Shown here in pieces: positions 11,686 to 23,619 of a DNA stretch of 64,000 nucleotides (positions are counted from its first letter, which is position 1; every line of letters starts with the position of its first letter). The translations under genes were made by a program, and so were the position numbers. This DNA comes from Trichopria drosophilae (lineage: Eukaryota; Arthropoda; Insecta; Hymenoptera; Diapriidae): the NCBI GenBank assembly GCA_030407085.1, contig CM059582.1, positions 28,719,001 through 28,783,000 on the forward strand, given 5' to 3'. The notes beneath the pieces are model-generated. The model saw only the letters and a list, made by a program, of their open reading frames with translations. It was not told the DNA's origin and did not search any database.

Positions 11686-13728
11686 TGTCTCGTTCCGATA
11701 AGTTGGTTACAAATCTTGGTTCAAGTCATGTAAAATTTCAATAACTGGATAAATGACAATGATATTATCGTCAAGGATGATAATAATCATCCAAAATTGA
11801 GGGCTTATTATGTGCAAACACATGACGTTGTCGGTATAATTTTAACACCCGAAATGTTTTGGATCTCTAGGAGACGTACTGGAACCTGACCAGTGCCAGT
11901 AGTCCAGGCAACATTCAGGCCTGTCTGACCAAGTAGCCATGCTACCCTCACAAAACATGAATGTTGCTGTGTTGGTATTACAACCTTTCAAGTGTAAGCT
12001 CTAACTTTATATGGAGGTTGAGAAACCTTCACATAACCATTTCTATAATATTACATTTACATATAGAACTATAAGCTCTCACAGCAGTTTCGAGTAAGAG
12101 CGTTGAAAGGTTATATACAAATCGTACAGTAACTTAGTGTACCATATCCTACAATAGAAAAAATATACCTTGTCTCTCCCCACACCTAATAATATATATA
12201 ATTTTAAATCCATTTTCAACCCAAGAGCCGAAGAGAGCTGCAAACAGTTTTTTTTAAATGGTCACCTTATATTAAGGTTAACGAAACTTCAACCTGACTG
12301 AATTTGTAACATTTTAAATTCTCTGTAAGATTCACCATTTTACATTAACTTTAAGGTACGTTGCTAGAAACTTTATTTTAATATTATGCCAAATTTCGAA
12401 TAAATGACAAGGTTGTAACCTTACTGCAACATTGTCAGAATGTTTGGTTCTGTGAAGGTTGCCTGTTTAAGGCATGATAAGAGAACATTCTGCCAAATTT
12501 TATCAGGGAAACACATTGAAACCTAGCCCAGGTCTGTCCAGGCTTACCTGGCCAGGAGGAAGTAGTTGAGGCTGGTCAGGGACTGATGTGTAACTAGGCC
12601 GCTTGGACAAATGTCCCGTCGGTATCACTCGGTAATTTTGTAGGAAGTTTTTTATGTTAAGTAAAATACAAATAAAAAACGAGTGAGGAATATGTAGAGA
12701 AATTTGAAAACCGGGAAAGGACATGTACAATATACTCATTTACAAATCGTTTAAATGAAAAATGTTCAATTTATTAGTAACTCCAAATTGCATTACAATA
12801 ATTATAACAAAATTTACCAGTAAGTTGTAGAAAAAGTCAAAACAATTGACAACTCGATATGTTAATAACCAAATATTAAAAAACATCATTTTGTTTTTTG
12901 TGAGCGTAATATGTTAACATTTGAATTCTGCAGTGTAGATGTTAAATAAACTTCACATTCAAAACGTCACTGTCGAGAAGAGAGTGAAATCGATTTCTTT
13001 TTCAGTCCGAAGAATATTCCACTGGATTAACGTTCCGCTGCTTTAACATTACCGTTTTCATATGTATTGCGTTAATACAGTACATTTACTTTCCTAAAAA
13101 GCATTTGATTCATGAGAACGGATAAAAAACAGATAAAACATCGTTTTTTGGATGAACGAAAAACAACTGATACCCAAGAGCGGATGAAAACTAAATATAA
13201 AACGTCGGGTTTTTGGCTGAACATTCTGAGATAAGTAAATGTTATGATGAAGAGACATTTTGAAATATTTGAGGTAAGCGGATTTTTATCTCAAGCAGTC
13301 ATATTTCACTTAAAAATTGATTGAAATTTCAGAATCTTAAATTACATTTTACGTAAATGCGACCGTGAAAAACTAAGAATATTTGTAAATTTTCAAATCA
13401 TTTGTTCTTTACCTCGGTTTGATATTAATATAATTTCCGCATTCTTGATTAAAGTAAACTTGAATTTCAAAATACGCAGATTTCAAAATAAAAAGTAACC
13501 ACGTCCGATATAACGATTAAAATACAAAAAATGAACGTAAACTTAAGGAATTTTTTATCTGAAAATAAAAGAATTATCTAAAAAAATGTTTAACAAAAAT
13601 TTTAGAATTTGATACTTTTGAATTTCAATATTTGTTTTGTGCCTTAAATATACGCTATAAAATGATTCGTTCCACTGAATGAAACGACTCCCTCTCTAAT
13701 CGCTTGTGAGTAAGTAATATTTTTCGGC
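11686..13728. other. Non-coding DNA with an imperfect inverted repeat at about 11940-12470
   Basis: Sequence near 11945-11990 (ACAAAACATGAATGTTGCTG, then TACAACCTTT) has an imperfect inverted partner at 12407-12465, suggesting a decayed foldback of about 0.5 kb. No gene is supported. Frames at 12503-12739 and elsewhere have no recognisable product. Confidence 0.35.
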
Positions 13729-13740
13729 GCCATCTAGCGG
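13729..13740 (-). promoter_or_regulatory. CTCF-like core motif
   Basis: GCCATCTAGCGG matches 11 of 12 positions of the complement of the CTCF core (GCCMYCTRSTGG). This is a motif match only; occupancy is unknown, and the motif may be carried by a repeat. Confidence 0.25.
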
Positions 13741-16700
13741 AGAATCAGCTAATATCGGTCAGTTTCGGTAAAGAATACTTGTATTGGTTGTTACTTTATT
13801 TTGAATTTAAATTCAATAATAATAAATAAAGGCGTTTCGTACTTTTCCTTTTCACCTGAATTTTTCATTTTTGAATGAAGCAATAAAACGTTCATAGTGC
13901 GATGCAGTTCTTCGTTGTGAAGAGTAGTATACACTTTTGATAAATAGTGACATTATTGAAGTTTTGTGGTCATTTTTTTCATTAGCTTTTCAAGGATTTT
14001 GATAAAACATATGAAATTGAATTCTTTTAAAAATGTAAGAACATCACAAGGAAATTTAGATTACTAATCAATGATAATATATTTCAATATTGTTCAAAAT
14101 ATATAGAAATAAGAAATTTCTATGAATTCTTCAAGCTGATAGTCGTCTTATCCGGTCGCCACGCCTTGATCTAAGGACTCCTCCATAACAATTCTTTATT
14201 TGGCAATGCCAAGGCGATCCGTGACTTTACTCGTACATCAAACAGGAAAAGTGTCACGTTCTGCTTCATGTGATGTACACTTTCGCTTAGTTACAAGAGT
14301 AATTATTTTGCAATAAATTACTGCACATGTTGCTGTTATATACAACATTACTCCATTGCATTCCTTGTAACCAAAAACGAATTGTAAACGCAATTTTTTC
14401 CTGAAACAGAACATTTTTTGTTATATCCATTAGCAATTGACCCAATAAAGCACAAATAATTCAGAATCGGTATATGGTATTCTATTTCTTTATATTGCGG
14501 TTTTTGAAATTATATTATTGGACTCGTTTATAAATATACATTCATTTTGATGCAGGCAATACTTTCCTCCTCACAAGTAAATCACTTACAAATTGAACAT
14601 TTCCTCAGTAAATATTCTTTTGTGTTTTTCTGTATTTAAATAAATTATTTATTTGAATGAATGCACCAGATTAATTTTTTTACTTTTGATAAGAATGTAT
14701 TTCAGATGATTCACCCAATTCACAAATTATTGTAGTTAATTTTACATTATTTCTGATCGAGCAGACGACTTTCTGTCACCAAGAAATAATCGTCTAGAAA
14801 AGTTAAAAGTATGAATCACAAACATCGGGATTTTCTCGTCTAAGACGTTCATCATATATTTATTTATTATTTAATAATTGTAAGTATAAAAATGCATTTA
14901 TTTTATTTAAATGCGTTTTTATTTTCATTTTTTACTTGCTTAAAAAAACATGTATTTTTGTAAACCCAAGAGAAGAAAAAAAAGTACTTACTTTAATAAA
15001 ATGTTTTCTTTAATTCAGCAAATATATTATATAAATTAGCAAAGTAAGGACCCATCAAATGTATTTCGAGTTTCCTTAGAGCACACGCATGGAATTAGAT
15101 GATGAATCGTGAGATCGTCACTAGGTGGCTTCGAATCGGAGTCGATTTTCGCAAGTGCCAAGAATAACTTCAGTTAGTATATCAGCCAATGCTTTCTTTC
15201 ATTCTTCAAGCGCGAGATTCAAGGAGACGGTAGAATAGTACTTTTGGTATTATAATACGAAAAATATTTTTCGCCCGAGCGGATGTAAAATTCGATTTTC
15301 TTTAATTTAATATTTACTTATTTGCCTGAACGAATATATTCGTTTCATTCAAAAAAATATTTGCTTGCGACTGTTCAAATAAATTATTTACTTGAAAAGT
15401 AAAACTTGGGATGCCAAAAATAACTATTTGTGAAGAAAAGAAGAGAATGATTTTGTTAGATAAGTAGTAGAATGCATAACCTCAAATCTATCGCAGTTTT
15501 ATACTTCAATAACCTTTCAAACATTCGTAAACAGTAAAATTGATTAAACAAAAATAACTTTTTATCATAAACAATAATATTTATTGTATCAACAGTTCAC
15601 GTTGTTAATACTATCATTGGATGTTGAAACCATTTTCATCCTTTTTTTATAAGTCCATTTATCTTTTTTTCTGTAAGCAATTATCCAAGAACGTAATAAA
15701 CCAAAAATATTGTACTCGAGTTCATTGCGGTGTAAATAATGACAGCAGCAGATTCTGCGCGGAAAAAGAAGTTGGTTGTCCTAACAAATAAGCTGGGCTA
15801 ACCAACTAGATAGAATATATTTTGGGTATTGTTTTTTCATGACTTCAACTGAGACGAAACAGTCAACTCGTTAATAAGTATTAAAAAATGTAAACGGTTG
15901 GTAACAAAAACTAGTTATACTAGCGAATTTGTCGCATAAATAAGCGGAATTGTCATGCCGATCTGGGACACATGTCATTTACAAAATACGTGATGCGAGT
16001 AGCAATTTTCAAAAACCTGTTCACCTGATACCGTTTTTGTGGTATACATACTAAACTGGTGTTAGATTTAGTTATTTTCAGTTAATATATACATCGATTT
16101 TATAACAAAATTGTGTTGGTTAAAAATCTAAGAGTTTTAGGCCTTTAGATATAGGATCGACTGTGATTTTGAAACAACATTATTAATCGATCAAGTTATT
16201 TTTTCAACAACCAAAGATTGTGAATCCGTTGAAAATGAAAAATAATCGATGATGATTCAAACTGAAATAACTTAATCCTTTACATTCATTCATTATACAA
16301 TTTTAAAAGTAACAATTGCTGGATGGAAATACGTTTGACGCCGAACGATGATGGAAAAATCACGATGGTGAATGATGTAAATATAAATTACGATTTGATT
16401 ATTTTTTTAAGGTCGAAAATTTTACTGATTCCATCCGCCAGACAATATAGGTAGAGCATTCGACCGAAGCTCCGTTTTGGTGTCGGATATTTTAGCTCCA
16501 ACATTTTGGCGCCAGATTATTTAACCCTGGTTTTTGTCGCGAGAATCCTTTTAAATCAAAATTCATAAAGTAAAATGGGGGAAGCGGAGAAATGGCATCG
16601 TCACGAAACTAACCTAACCAAACCAGTCAGAACTTCGCTAACCCCTAGTAATGCCTAAAAGAATATGGATGCTTAGGGACATTATGTCCAGGGAAATTCT

Positions 16701-17018
16701 GATGAGGAAATTACTTGACCTGAAAATTACCTGAAAAATTGTAAAGTGGTTTGTTTATAGGCACCCCTCTAGCTACTACTTAAAAAAAAGCAGTGGGGTC
16801 AAAATGGCCAGCGCCAAAACGTTCTTCTCCGATTTTCCATACCTCTTCCGCTGTGATTCTTGATATATCCTTATGATACTAAGCTTTTCAATTGTATCCG
16901 ACCTCCCCTCGACTGCTCAGTGTTACAAAAAGGCTTTCTTTAATCGCATGGGCCAAGGAAAACTCAAGGTTTTTTCATTTTTCTGCAATGCTATTACTTT
17001 CACGAAGTCACAAATCAC
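13741..17018. other. AT-rich non-coding DNA
   Basis: Nothing recognisable: no long frames with coding composition, no tRNA, no clear terminal repeats. Confidence 0.5.
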
Positions 17019-17290
17019 GTGTGTCTTAGCTATTTAATTTGTAACAGATGTATAAATGAAGTGAATCAAATTCGTGATTTGGGAGTAATTATAGACAGTG
17101 TCTTTTTCTTCTTTAAGCACATTCATTTGTGTTTTATCAAAGCCTCAAAGGCTTTTAGGTTTTCTTACCAGTTTTTCTGTAGATTTTACGGATTAGAAAA
17201 CTGTTCAATATCTGCCAACTTTAAATTACTGAGCGCCTTATGTACACCATATGTACACCATTAATCTACAGAATCGGTGAAGAAAATACC
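17019..17290 (+). pseudogene. Reverse-transcriptase C-terminal scrap of a non-LTR element
   Basis: The frame contains IRDLGVIID followed by a FKHI-type segment and an ALCTPYV segment. This is the order seen just after the RT palm in jockey/CR1-type polyproteins (DLGV..D, F..H, L..sLV.P.leY). There are no catalytic motifs, the frame is open for only about 80 codons, and no 3' tail is visible. A dead fragment. Confidence 0.5.
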
Positions 17291-18680
17291 CAAGCTATAT
17301 GTCGTTTTAAGTGAACAGACCCATGAGCTATTTCGATCATAATCGTCGTAACATTTCAATCATCTTTACCCAAGTTCAAATCATTACATGATTACTCTCC
17401 GTTAGTAGAAGCTCATAAGTTCTTAACCTACGTAATATTGTTATGTTAAACGATTTACGGTATAATACACGCAAAACTAACACATTGAATATTAAATGAT
17501 ACAAAAATAATCTTGGTTTTCATTCGTTATTGGTCCGCTTAATCCGGATGTGGAAGTCGTTAATTTACTCGCAGCGGGTTAATGATATAATGTATATGTG
17601 TACTTATTATATTCTTGTTGATTATGTTGAACAAATATTGTCCCGTTGATTTAATCGAATAGGTAAATAAATAAGATAATTGTTATTAAAAGCTTACTTA
17701 GACAGTTTTTACTACTCGTAATTTTTAACGTCATTGGATATTCTCGACATATACAATTGATATCTCTGCAACTGCTTTAAGTATCACTTTAAGTATCGTT
17801 TCAAAGCAGTGAAATTCAAATTGAAATTGCAAGAAGATTTCGATTTCTCTCTCCATACGATTTCGTTTTCACGTGATGGGACGTGTAAAAATAAACGAAA
17901 TATACGCCATGCTAAAAACTTGTTTCCAATATAAGAAAAAAAAGGCAGTTGAAAGGATGCCATATACTGCCAACGTTTATAAGTTTTCATCATATAAATA
18001 CGCTCGTTAGCTCTTACTTTTAAGAAAGATGGAAGTTTCACTTTCCTGCGATGCTCTTCCAGTTTTTTTACCAATGAGTCACGTTTTTGCTCATGACCGT
18101 GAATGCGTGAGATAATGTGCATTAAGATCTCGTTTAATATAAAAGTTTGCAATTATTCTTTAAATGGATTATGTTTTCACAATGTGTTCTATCAACAGGG
18201 TTATTTGATTTATCAATTATGTATGTACATCATGATTAATAAGGCAGTCCTGTGTAAACACAATTAGGGGTGTCAAGGAACATATCATTAAAAATAATAA
18301 ATCTTGAAGTTTATATGCTGCTATTATTTCCTATTAATTTACGTTACGTAGTAGAAAATGTAAAGAATTTTTTAAAATTTCTAATTCTTAGTGAACTTTA
18401 CTGACATAAGGATTCCAATAATTTTTTTTATTTTTACTACATACGATAAATATGGCCTAGGAATACAGGATGGCCAAGAACTGATCAGCAATATTTCAGA
18501 TTTAGATTCCATGTGAAATTTCTAGCAAAATGTAACGAAATTGGATTAAAGCGTAGAATTTAAGAGGAAATTTTGAAAAAATGCACTATTTTGCAATAAA
18601 TCCCATCGCTCTGCGATGAATTTTTCGTATTATATCCAGAAAGGGGGTTGGGGGGAGTGCTGATTTTACCGGGCTATTGC
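17291..18680. other. AT-rich non-coding DNA with one unassigned frame
   Basis: A 122-codon minus frame at 17784-18152 is basic and rich in Lys/Arg, with no family I recognise and no splice context. A G-rich run sits at about 18640-18660. No other structure seen. Confidence 0.4.
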
Positions 18681-19112
18681 TTTTAACTTATTTCGCTAAA
18701 TAGGTAACATATCTAACCAAACAGGATAAGTATTAATATTAGATTTACTTTCAGGAATACATTTGGTAACAAATTCATTAATATTGTCATAAAATTTCTT
18801 TAACATTAAATCAACCTTAAGATCTGATAACAATAATTGCCAATCCATTTCCTGTAAGATTCGATTAATTAATTTAAAATCCGCAGTAAAAAAGTTCCTC
18901 AAAATCTTCTTGTTAGTTAGAGTAGGATCTGCTTCTCTATTTGAAATTGAAAAAATTCCAGGCAAGTGGTGTTGTTCGATTGATGGAATTAACGTACCAT
19001 CTGATTCTTCCGGAAATAGAAGATCAGAAGAAAAAAATGCCAAATCCAGAGTACAATTTTAATTTGGCTGGATTGTTTTAGATTTTGATTGTAGATCGTA
19101 ATGGATTATTTG

Positions 19113-19513
19113 GGTGCAACTCAAAAATCCGAAAAATTACAAATCAGACACTTCAAAAACCCGACATTCAAAATACAGACATTTCAAAATGTACATATTC
19201 TGAAAATGTAATTAATGATTGAATTCTAAATGTGCCTAATAAATAATCCGGGGTCAAACTGATTTGGCCTTCAAGTGACCTACAAAATGAATCCCTTGGT
19301 CAAACATTTCTGATCTTGAAATGACCTTGTAGCGAGTGAGACCTCAAGGATGGCGACTCGAGATCATTTTTTTATGTTGCATGGTTTTTGAATGTCTGTG
19401 TTTGTTGAAAGGTCTGGTTTTTGAATGTCTGTTTTTGATTAAAGGTCTGGTTTTTTAATGTCTGGATTTTGAAATGTCTGTTTTGGGATTTGTCGGGCTT
19501 TTGAGTTGCACCC
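19113..19513. mobile_element. 401-bp MITE with 9-bp target duplication
   Basis: The ends are GGTGCAACTCAAAA and its complement. GATTATTTG flanks both sides (19104-19112 and 19514-19522). A 9-bp duplication fits Mutator-like elements; if one base is chance, 8 bp would fit hAT. It is inserted in the endonuclease region of the surrounding non-LTR element. The interior repeats words such as AATGTCTG and GACATTC; no coding capacity. Confidence 0.7.
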
Positions 19514-19878
19514 GATTATTTGATCACGTTATACCGGGAATATTGTTTTAGTTGCCAATGACAATCACTTTGTGGTCTTTCCAAATAAAGCACATGGATT
19601 CAACTGCATCCAAGAATTACTTATAAAGTCGAGAGTCGGTATTTTCTGACAATAACTCTTAAGAATATTCAATTGTGTATGAAGAGAATTGGCTATGTGT
19701 TGTTTACTTGCGGTTATTAAAATACCTCCACCTCTTGTAATGTCAGATTTTTTGTATTGTTTTTATATTGCAATTTGGTTTTGTCTGTTGTAGTAAACAA
19801 GGTGGAAGGTAATAATTTATTACGGATAACTCTCACTACCTCATCAAAAGACATCACAACCATTAGAGGTCTAGGATT

Positions 19879-20889
19879 CCCTATTGAAAAAATCCATGTG
19901 GATTCCATATGGATTCCAGATGGATTTTCAATGTGGATTTCCATATGGATTCCATACGGATTGATGTGGATTCCATGTGGATTCGACTGGATTCCATATG
20001 GATTTTTGGTGTGGATTCCATATGGATTTTTTATATGGATTTTCATGTGGATTTTCCATGTGGATTCCATATGGATATGTAAGTGGAATATGAATTCCAT
20101 GTTGATTTTTAGTATGGATTCGTTATGGATTATTTTATGTACATTCCGTATAGTTATTTTAATGTGGATTCCATATGGATTTTTTATGTGAATTCCATAT
20201 GAATTTTTGACATGGATCTTCAAGTGGATTTCCATATGGATTTTCCACATGGAGTCTACGTGGATTCAAAATGGTTTTTTACATAGATACTACGTGGATT
20301 CCATATGGATTTTTGATGTGGATTCCATGTGGATTCCATATGGATTTTTTATGTGGATTCCATATGGAATCCACATGGAATCCACATAAAAAATCCATAT
20401 GGCATCCACGTCAAAAATCCATATGGAATCCACATCAAAAATCCATATGGAATCCACATAAAAAATCCATAATGAATCTACATAAAAAACAGTACGGAAT
20501 ATACATAAAATAATCCATAACGAATCCATACCAGAAATCAACATGCGATTCATATTCCACTTACATATCCATATGGAATCCACGTAGTATCTATGTAAAA
20601 ACCATTTTGAATTCACATCAATCCACATAGACTCCATATGGAAATCCACATGAAAATCCATGTAAAAAATTCATATGGAATCCATATGGAATTCATATCA
20701 AAAATCCATATGGAATCCATATGGAATCCACATCAAAAATCCATATGGAATCCACACCAAAAATCCATATGGAATCCAGACGAATCCGCATGGAATCCAC
20801 ATCAATCCATATGGAATCCATTCGGAAAATCCATTTGGAAATCCACATTGAAAATCCATATGGAATCCACATGGATTTTTTCAATAGGG
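19879..20889. mobile_element. 1-kb palindromic element built from ATTCCATATGGA-type repeats
   Basis: The ends are CCCTATTGAAAAAATCCA and its complement TTTTTTCAATAGGG. Between them both arms are made of a degenerate short repeat, GTGGATTCCATATGGATTTTT and variants, in mirror order around an axis at CATATG (about 20363/20364). Arms are about 485 and 525 bp. The repeat word is itself near-palindromic, so all frames on both strands stay open over long stretches and give WIPYGF or KIHMEST peptides; these are by-products, not genes. It interrupts ORF1 of the non-LTR element; flanking bases suggest a 2-bp TT duplication. A smaller relative is at 35161-35375. Confidence 0.8.
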
Positions 20890-21630
20890 TTACCATCCTT
20901 AGTGGAAGTATTCAACGTTTTAACTGATTTCACGGTAATTTCTCTCATAACAGAAAAAATAGGTGTAACGTACTGCAAATCATTTTGATTTGAATCACTG
21001 CCTTCACATTATAAATAATTAGATTGTTTCTCTTCTCAGTTCTGTCATTCATATCTGAATAAAATTGTTCAAAATTAAACGAAGGATCGTTAGATTCAAT
21101 AGAGAAACTAGAGATCTTGTTCTAATTTGGATAATCTCTCAGAGATAGTCATTAGCTGATGTTTAACATTATTAATCGTCTTCAGTTGTGTATTTAATTA
21201 ATTAAGTCTTCATTGTCAGAGGCAAGTTTAGGTATTAATTTGGTATTTTTAGTTATTCTATTGTCGAAAGGTGATAATTGATTGCGTAACTCATTTATTG
21301 ATGCCTTTTGTTCTCCTTGATTAATTGCAGATTGAGAAACTTTTCTAATTTCTTGTAAGAGTTCGATTATCGATGACAGTTGGTAAAGCTTCATCTTCGC
21401 TCTTTTAGTGATAAAAGAGTAACTTCGCTAGACGATGAAAAAGAAGAAGCTAGTTGAGTGGCACAACATTTAAAAATACCTTCAGCTCAAGTTAAAGATC
21501 TTTCACTACAAGATATGTGATAAAGTGATTGATATCCTTTACATAGTTACTCCGGAGACAACTTTTTTTTACAGTAAAAGCATATTTTCTTGTCGGACAT
21601 GTTGATTATTATAATATTTTCTTATAATTT

Positions 21631-22055
21631 ATGATATTCTGAAAGGAATGCAAAAGGTCTCATTGTGATGCGGTTCGTCTAAATATTGTTTAAACAATTT
21701 CCTAATGGAAGTAATACAGCCACCTATAGGCGTATACGCGACCGGGAAAATCGATATAAAAGTACATATTTCCACTCGATTTTGATTATTTTTTTATTAG
21801 TTTGTTATAGTTTATGATATTCTTAAGGGAATGCAAAAGGTCTCATTGTGATGCGGTTCATCTAAATATTGTTTAAACAATTTCCTAATGGAAGTAATAC
21901 AGCCACCTATAGGCGTATACGCGACCGGGAAAATCGATATAAAAGTACATATTTGCACTCGATTTTGATTATTTTTTTATTAGTTTGTTATAGTTTATGA
22001 TATTCTGAAGGGAATGCAAAAGGTCTCTTTGTGATGCGGTTCATCGGAAAGTTTG
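21631..22055 (-). repeat. 183-bp tandem monomers, probable 5' UTR promoter repeats of the non-LTR element
   Basis: The string ATGATATTCT recurs at 21631, 21814 and 21997, an exact 183-bp period, with almost identical sequence across units 1 and 2 and a partial third unit. The array ends only a few dozen bases upstream (minus direction) of the ORF1 ATG at 21602. Tandem 5' UTR monomers with promoter activity are known in some LINEs, such as mouse L1, so that is the likely role here. Unit identity is much higher than that of the decayed body. Confidence 0.65.
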
Positions 22056-23050
22056 TTATTTTCTGTTCTGGGGGACTCCGCAGAAGCGGAAACCAATAAA
22101 TTTCATACTTGCATCATCTTGATAGTTTAATGTACACTTCTAGGTGGCGTTTTGATTCTCGAAAAATAGTTCTGATGCCGTTTAATATAAATGAATTTCA
22201 TCGGCGGCCCGTGAAATACATACATAATTTTCGTTCCGCATCTTGCGATACTGCCCGTGAAAGAGAGAGAGAGTGTGTGTGTACAAATTTTGTACATTGT
22301 ATTCTGTGTCTTGCAGATTTTAGTGTTTTATAATATTATATCCCGTTTCTTGTATTAAATTTCCCTTTTCCTATTATAGTGCGCAAAGTTCGATTTTCCG
22401 CACGTAATTGCGTGTGCAAAGTGCCACTTTCCCAAAACTTTCATTTGTTTTACTTTTCAATCGCTGTTCTTCAGTACGGGAATTCGGGAAACGATAGGTG
22501 TAGGTTAATTACATCTAAAATAGTAATGTCATTCAAAATGTACCGGAAAACGCGAATACGAATGATTATTTAAATTCATTAAAATTTGTTCAAATTAGTA
22601 ATTGTATTGTAACAATTAATATTAATAACAATTAACAGTAATAACGATAATAAATAATGTGTTACATAGATATTTATAAATTTAGTCTATTTATTTCAAA
22701 AGCATTTACAAATACTGCTTTCGGTCGGGGGGGCTCTGCCCCCCCGAACCCCCCTTCTCCTCCGCCCTTGCACCGCCACTTTAAATGTTGTATGTAGGTG
22801 TCGAACTTTGCGCACTTAATAGGAAAAATAGTATACGATACTCGTGCGCTGCATAGGTGTTCCCACACTTTGCGCACTTGTATCGTAATATACTATTATG
22901 GCTTTGGGTAAACTTCATGTTACCCCTGAACGGGTGGCAGAGATTCTTTTCGATTTATTTCCGGATATAAATTTGGAGAAATTCAAAACAGAATTATCAT
23001 AGACAAATGACTATAAAATATATGATGATCGTTTGGTTTACTACACGGAA
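22056..23050. repeat. Repeat patch with inverted GCGCAAAGTTCGA words and a GC-rich islet
   Basis: GTGCGCAAAGTTCGA at about 22380 has inverted partners at about 22800 and a partial one at 22865. A run of G and C with a short hairpin (GGGGGGGCTCTGCCCCCCC) lies at about 22727-22745. A 34-codon + frame from 22902 (starting MALGKLHVTPERV) looks protein-like but ends at a stop and was not recognised. Probably pieces of one or more mobile elements. Confidence 0.4.
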
Positions 23051-23265
23051 ATAAAAGTTCCGCCGTTATAGTTTTATTATATCATTAAGGATCTGAATTT
23101 TAACATCCTTTATAGATCCTAAAAATAACACTATAGTCTAGAAAGTAAGCACAAATATCATACTTGCTAAACTATAGTGTTATTTTTAGGATTTGTAAAG
23201 GATGTTAACAGCGAAAAATTCAGATCCTTAATGGTATAATAAAACTATAACGGCGGAACTTTTAT
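23051..23265. mobile_element. 215-bp hairpin MITE
   Basis: The ends are ATAAAAGTTCCGCCGTTATA and its complement. The pairing continues inward (CATTAAGGATCTGAATTT against its partner), giving a nearly full-length hairpin. A partial second arm (TAGTCTAGAAAGTA, TTATTTTTAGGATTTG) continues to about 23357. No coding capacity. Confidence 0.65.
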
Positions 23266-23365
23266 CCTAAAAATAACATTATAGTCTAGAAAGTATTATA
23301 TTTGTGCATACTTTCTAGACTATAGTGTTATTTTTAGGATTTGTAAAGGATGTTAATAGCGAAAA

Positions 23366-23619
23366 ATTCAGTACTTTTTTCATTTCATGGCCTCCGTATC
23401 GAAAATAGTGTAAGATACACTTTCTGCGATCGTTCCTGGAATATATTTTTATCGATCTAGAACAGAATCGTTGAATGCCTACCCTCACACAGCTGTAACA
23501 GGCTACCACGGGGGTGAAAACGAGAAAATTGTTACTTAAAAGTTTATAATTTAGTTAAAAATACTGCGATTTTGTTCAAACTTTCTAAGATTATTCCTGG
23601 AATATATTTTTATCGATGC
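23366..23619. other. Non-coding DNA with a short direct repeat
   Basis: TTCCTGGAATATATTTTTATCGAT-like strings occur at about 23428 and 23594 (direct copies followed by CAGAACAGAATC.TTGAATG). Nothing else seen. Confidence 0.4.

Larger units (their letters stand above)
18690..21605 (-). pseudogene. Decayed non-LTR retrotransposon (ORF1 and endonuclease region), interrupted twice
   Basis: Read on minus from 21602. ORF1 opens with an ATG and a C-x2-C zinc-finger-like start (MSDKKICFYCKKKL), with an in-frame stop soon after. A coiled-coil-like stretch follows at 21394-21194. An ORF1 C-terminal piece (RPLMVVMSFDEVVRVI) sits at 19870-19800. APE-type endonuclease traces follow: a TRGGGILI string near 19750, a VIVIG..NIPGIT string near 19560, and TLDLAF at about 19050, then the inter-domain region to about 18696. 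The RT is missing, so the 3' end is truncated. Insertions at 19879-20889 and 19113-19513 split it. Several frameshifts and stops; inactive. Confidence 0.65.

Noticed and set aside
17784..18152. 122-codon basic minus frame
   Set aside because: No recognisable family or motif, no upstream coding exon and AT-driven codon use. Not called as a gene.
19717..20988. Overlapping frames giving WIPYGF/KIHMEST-type repeat proteins on both strands
   Set aside because: They are translations of the palindromic short-repeat element; every frame stays open because the repeat lacks stop words. No start context, splice or family support.
21631..22055. CRISPR-like array
   Set aside because: Units are 183 bp with no spacer structure, in a eukaryotic genome; it is a tandem repeat upstream of a retrotransposon.
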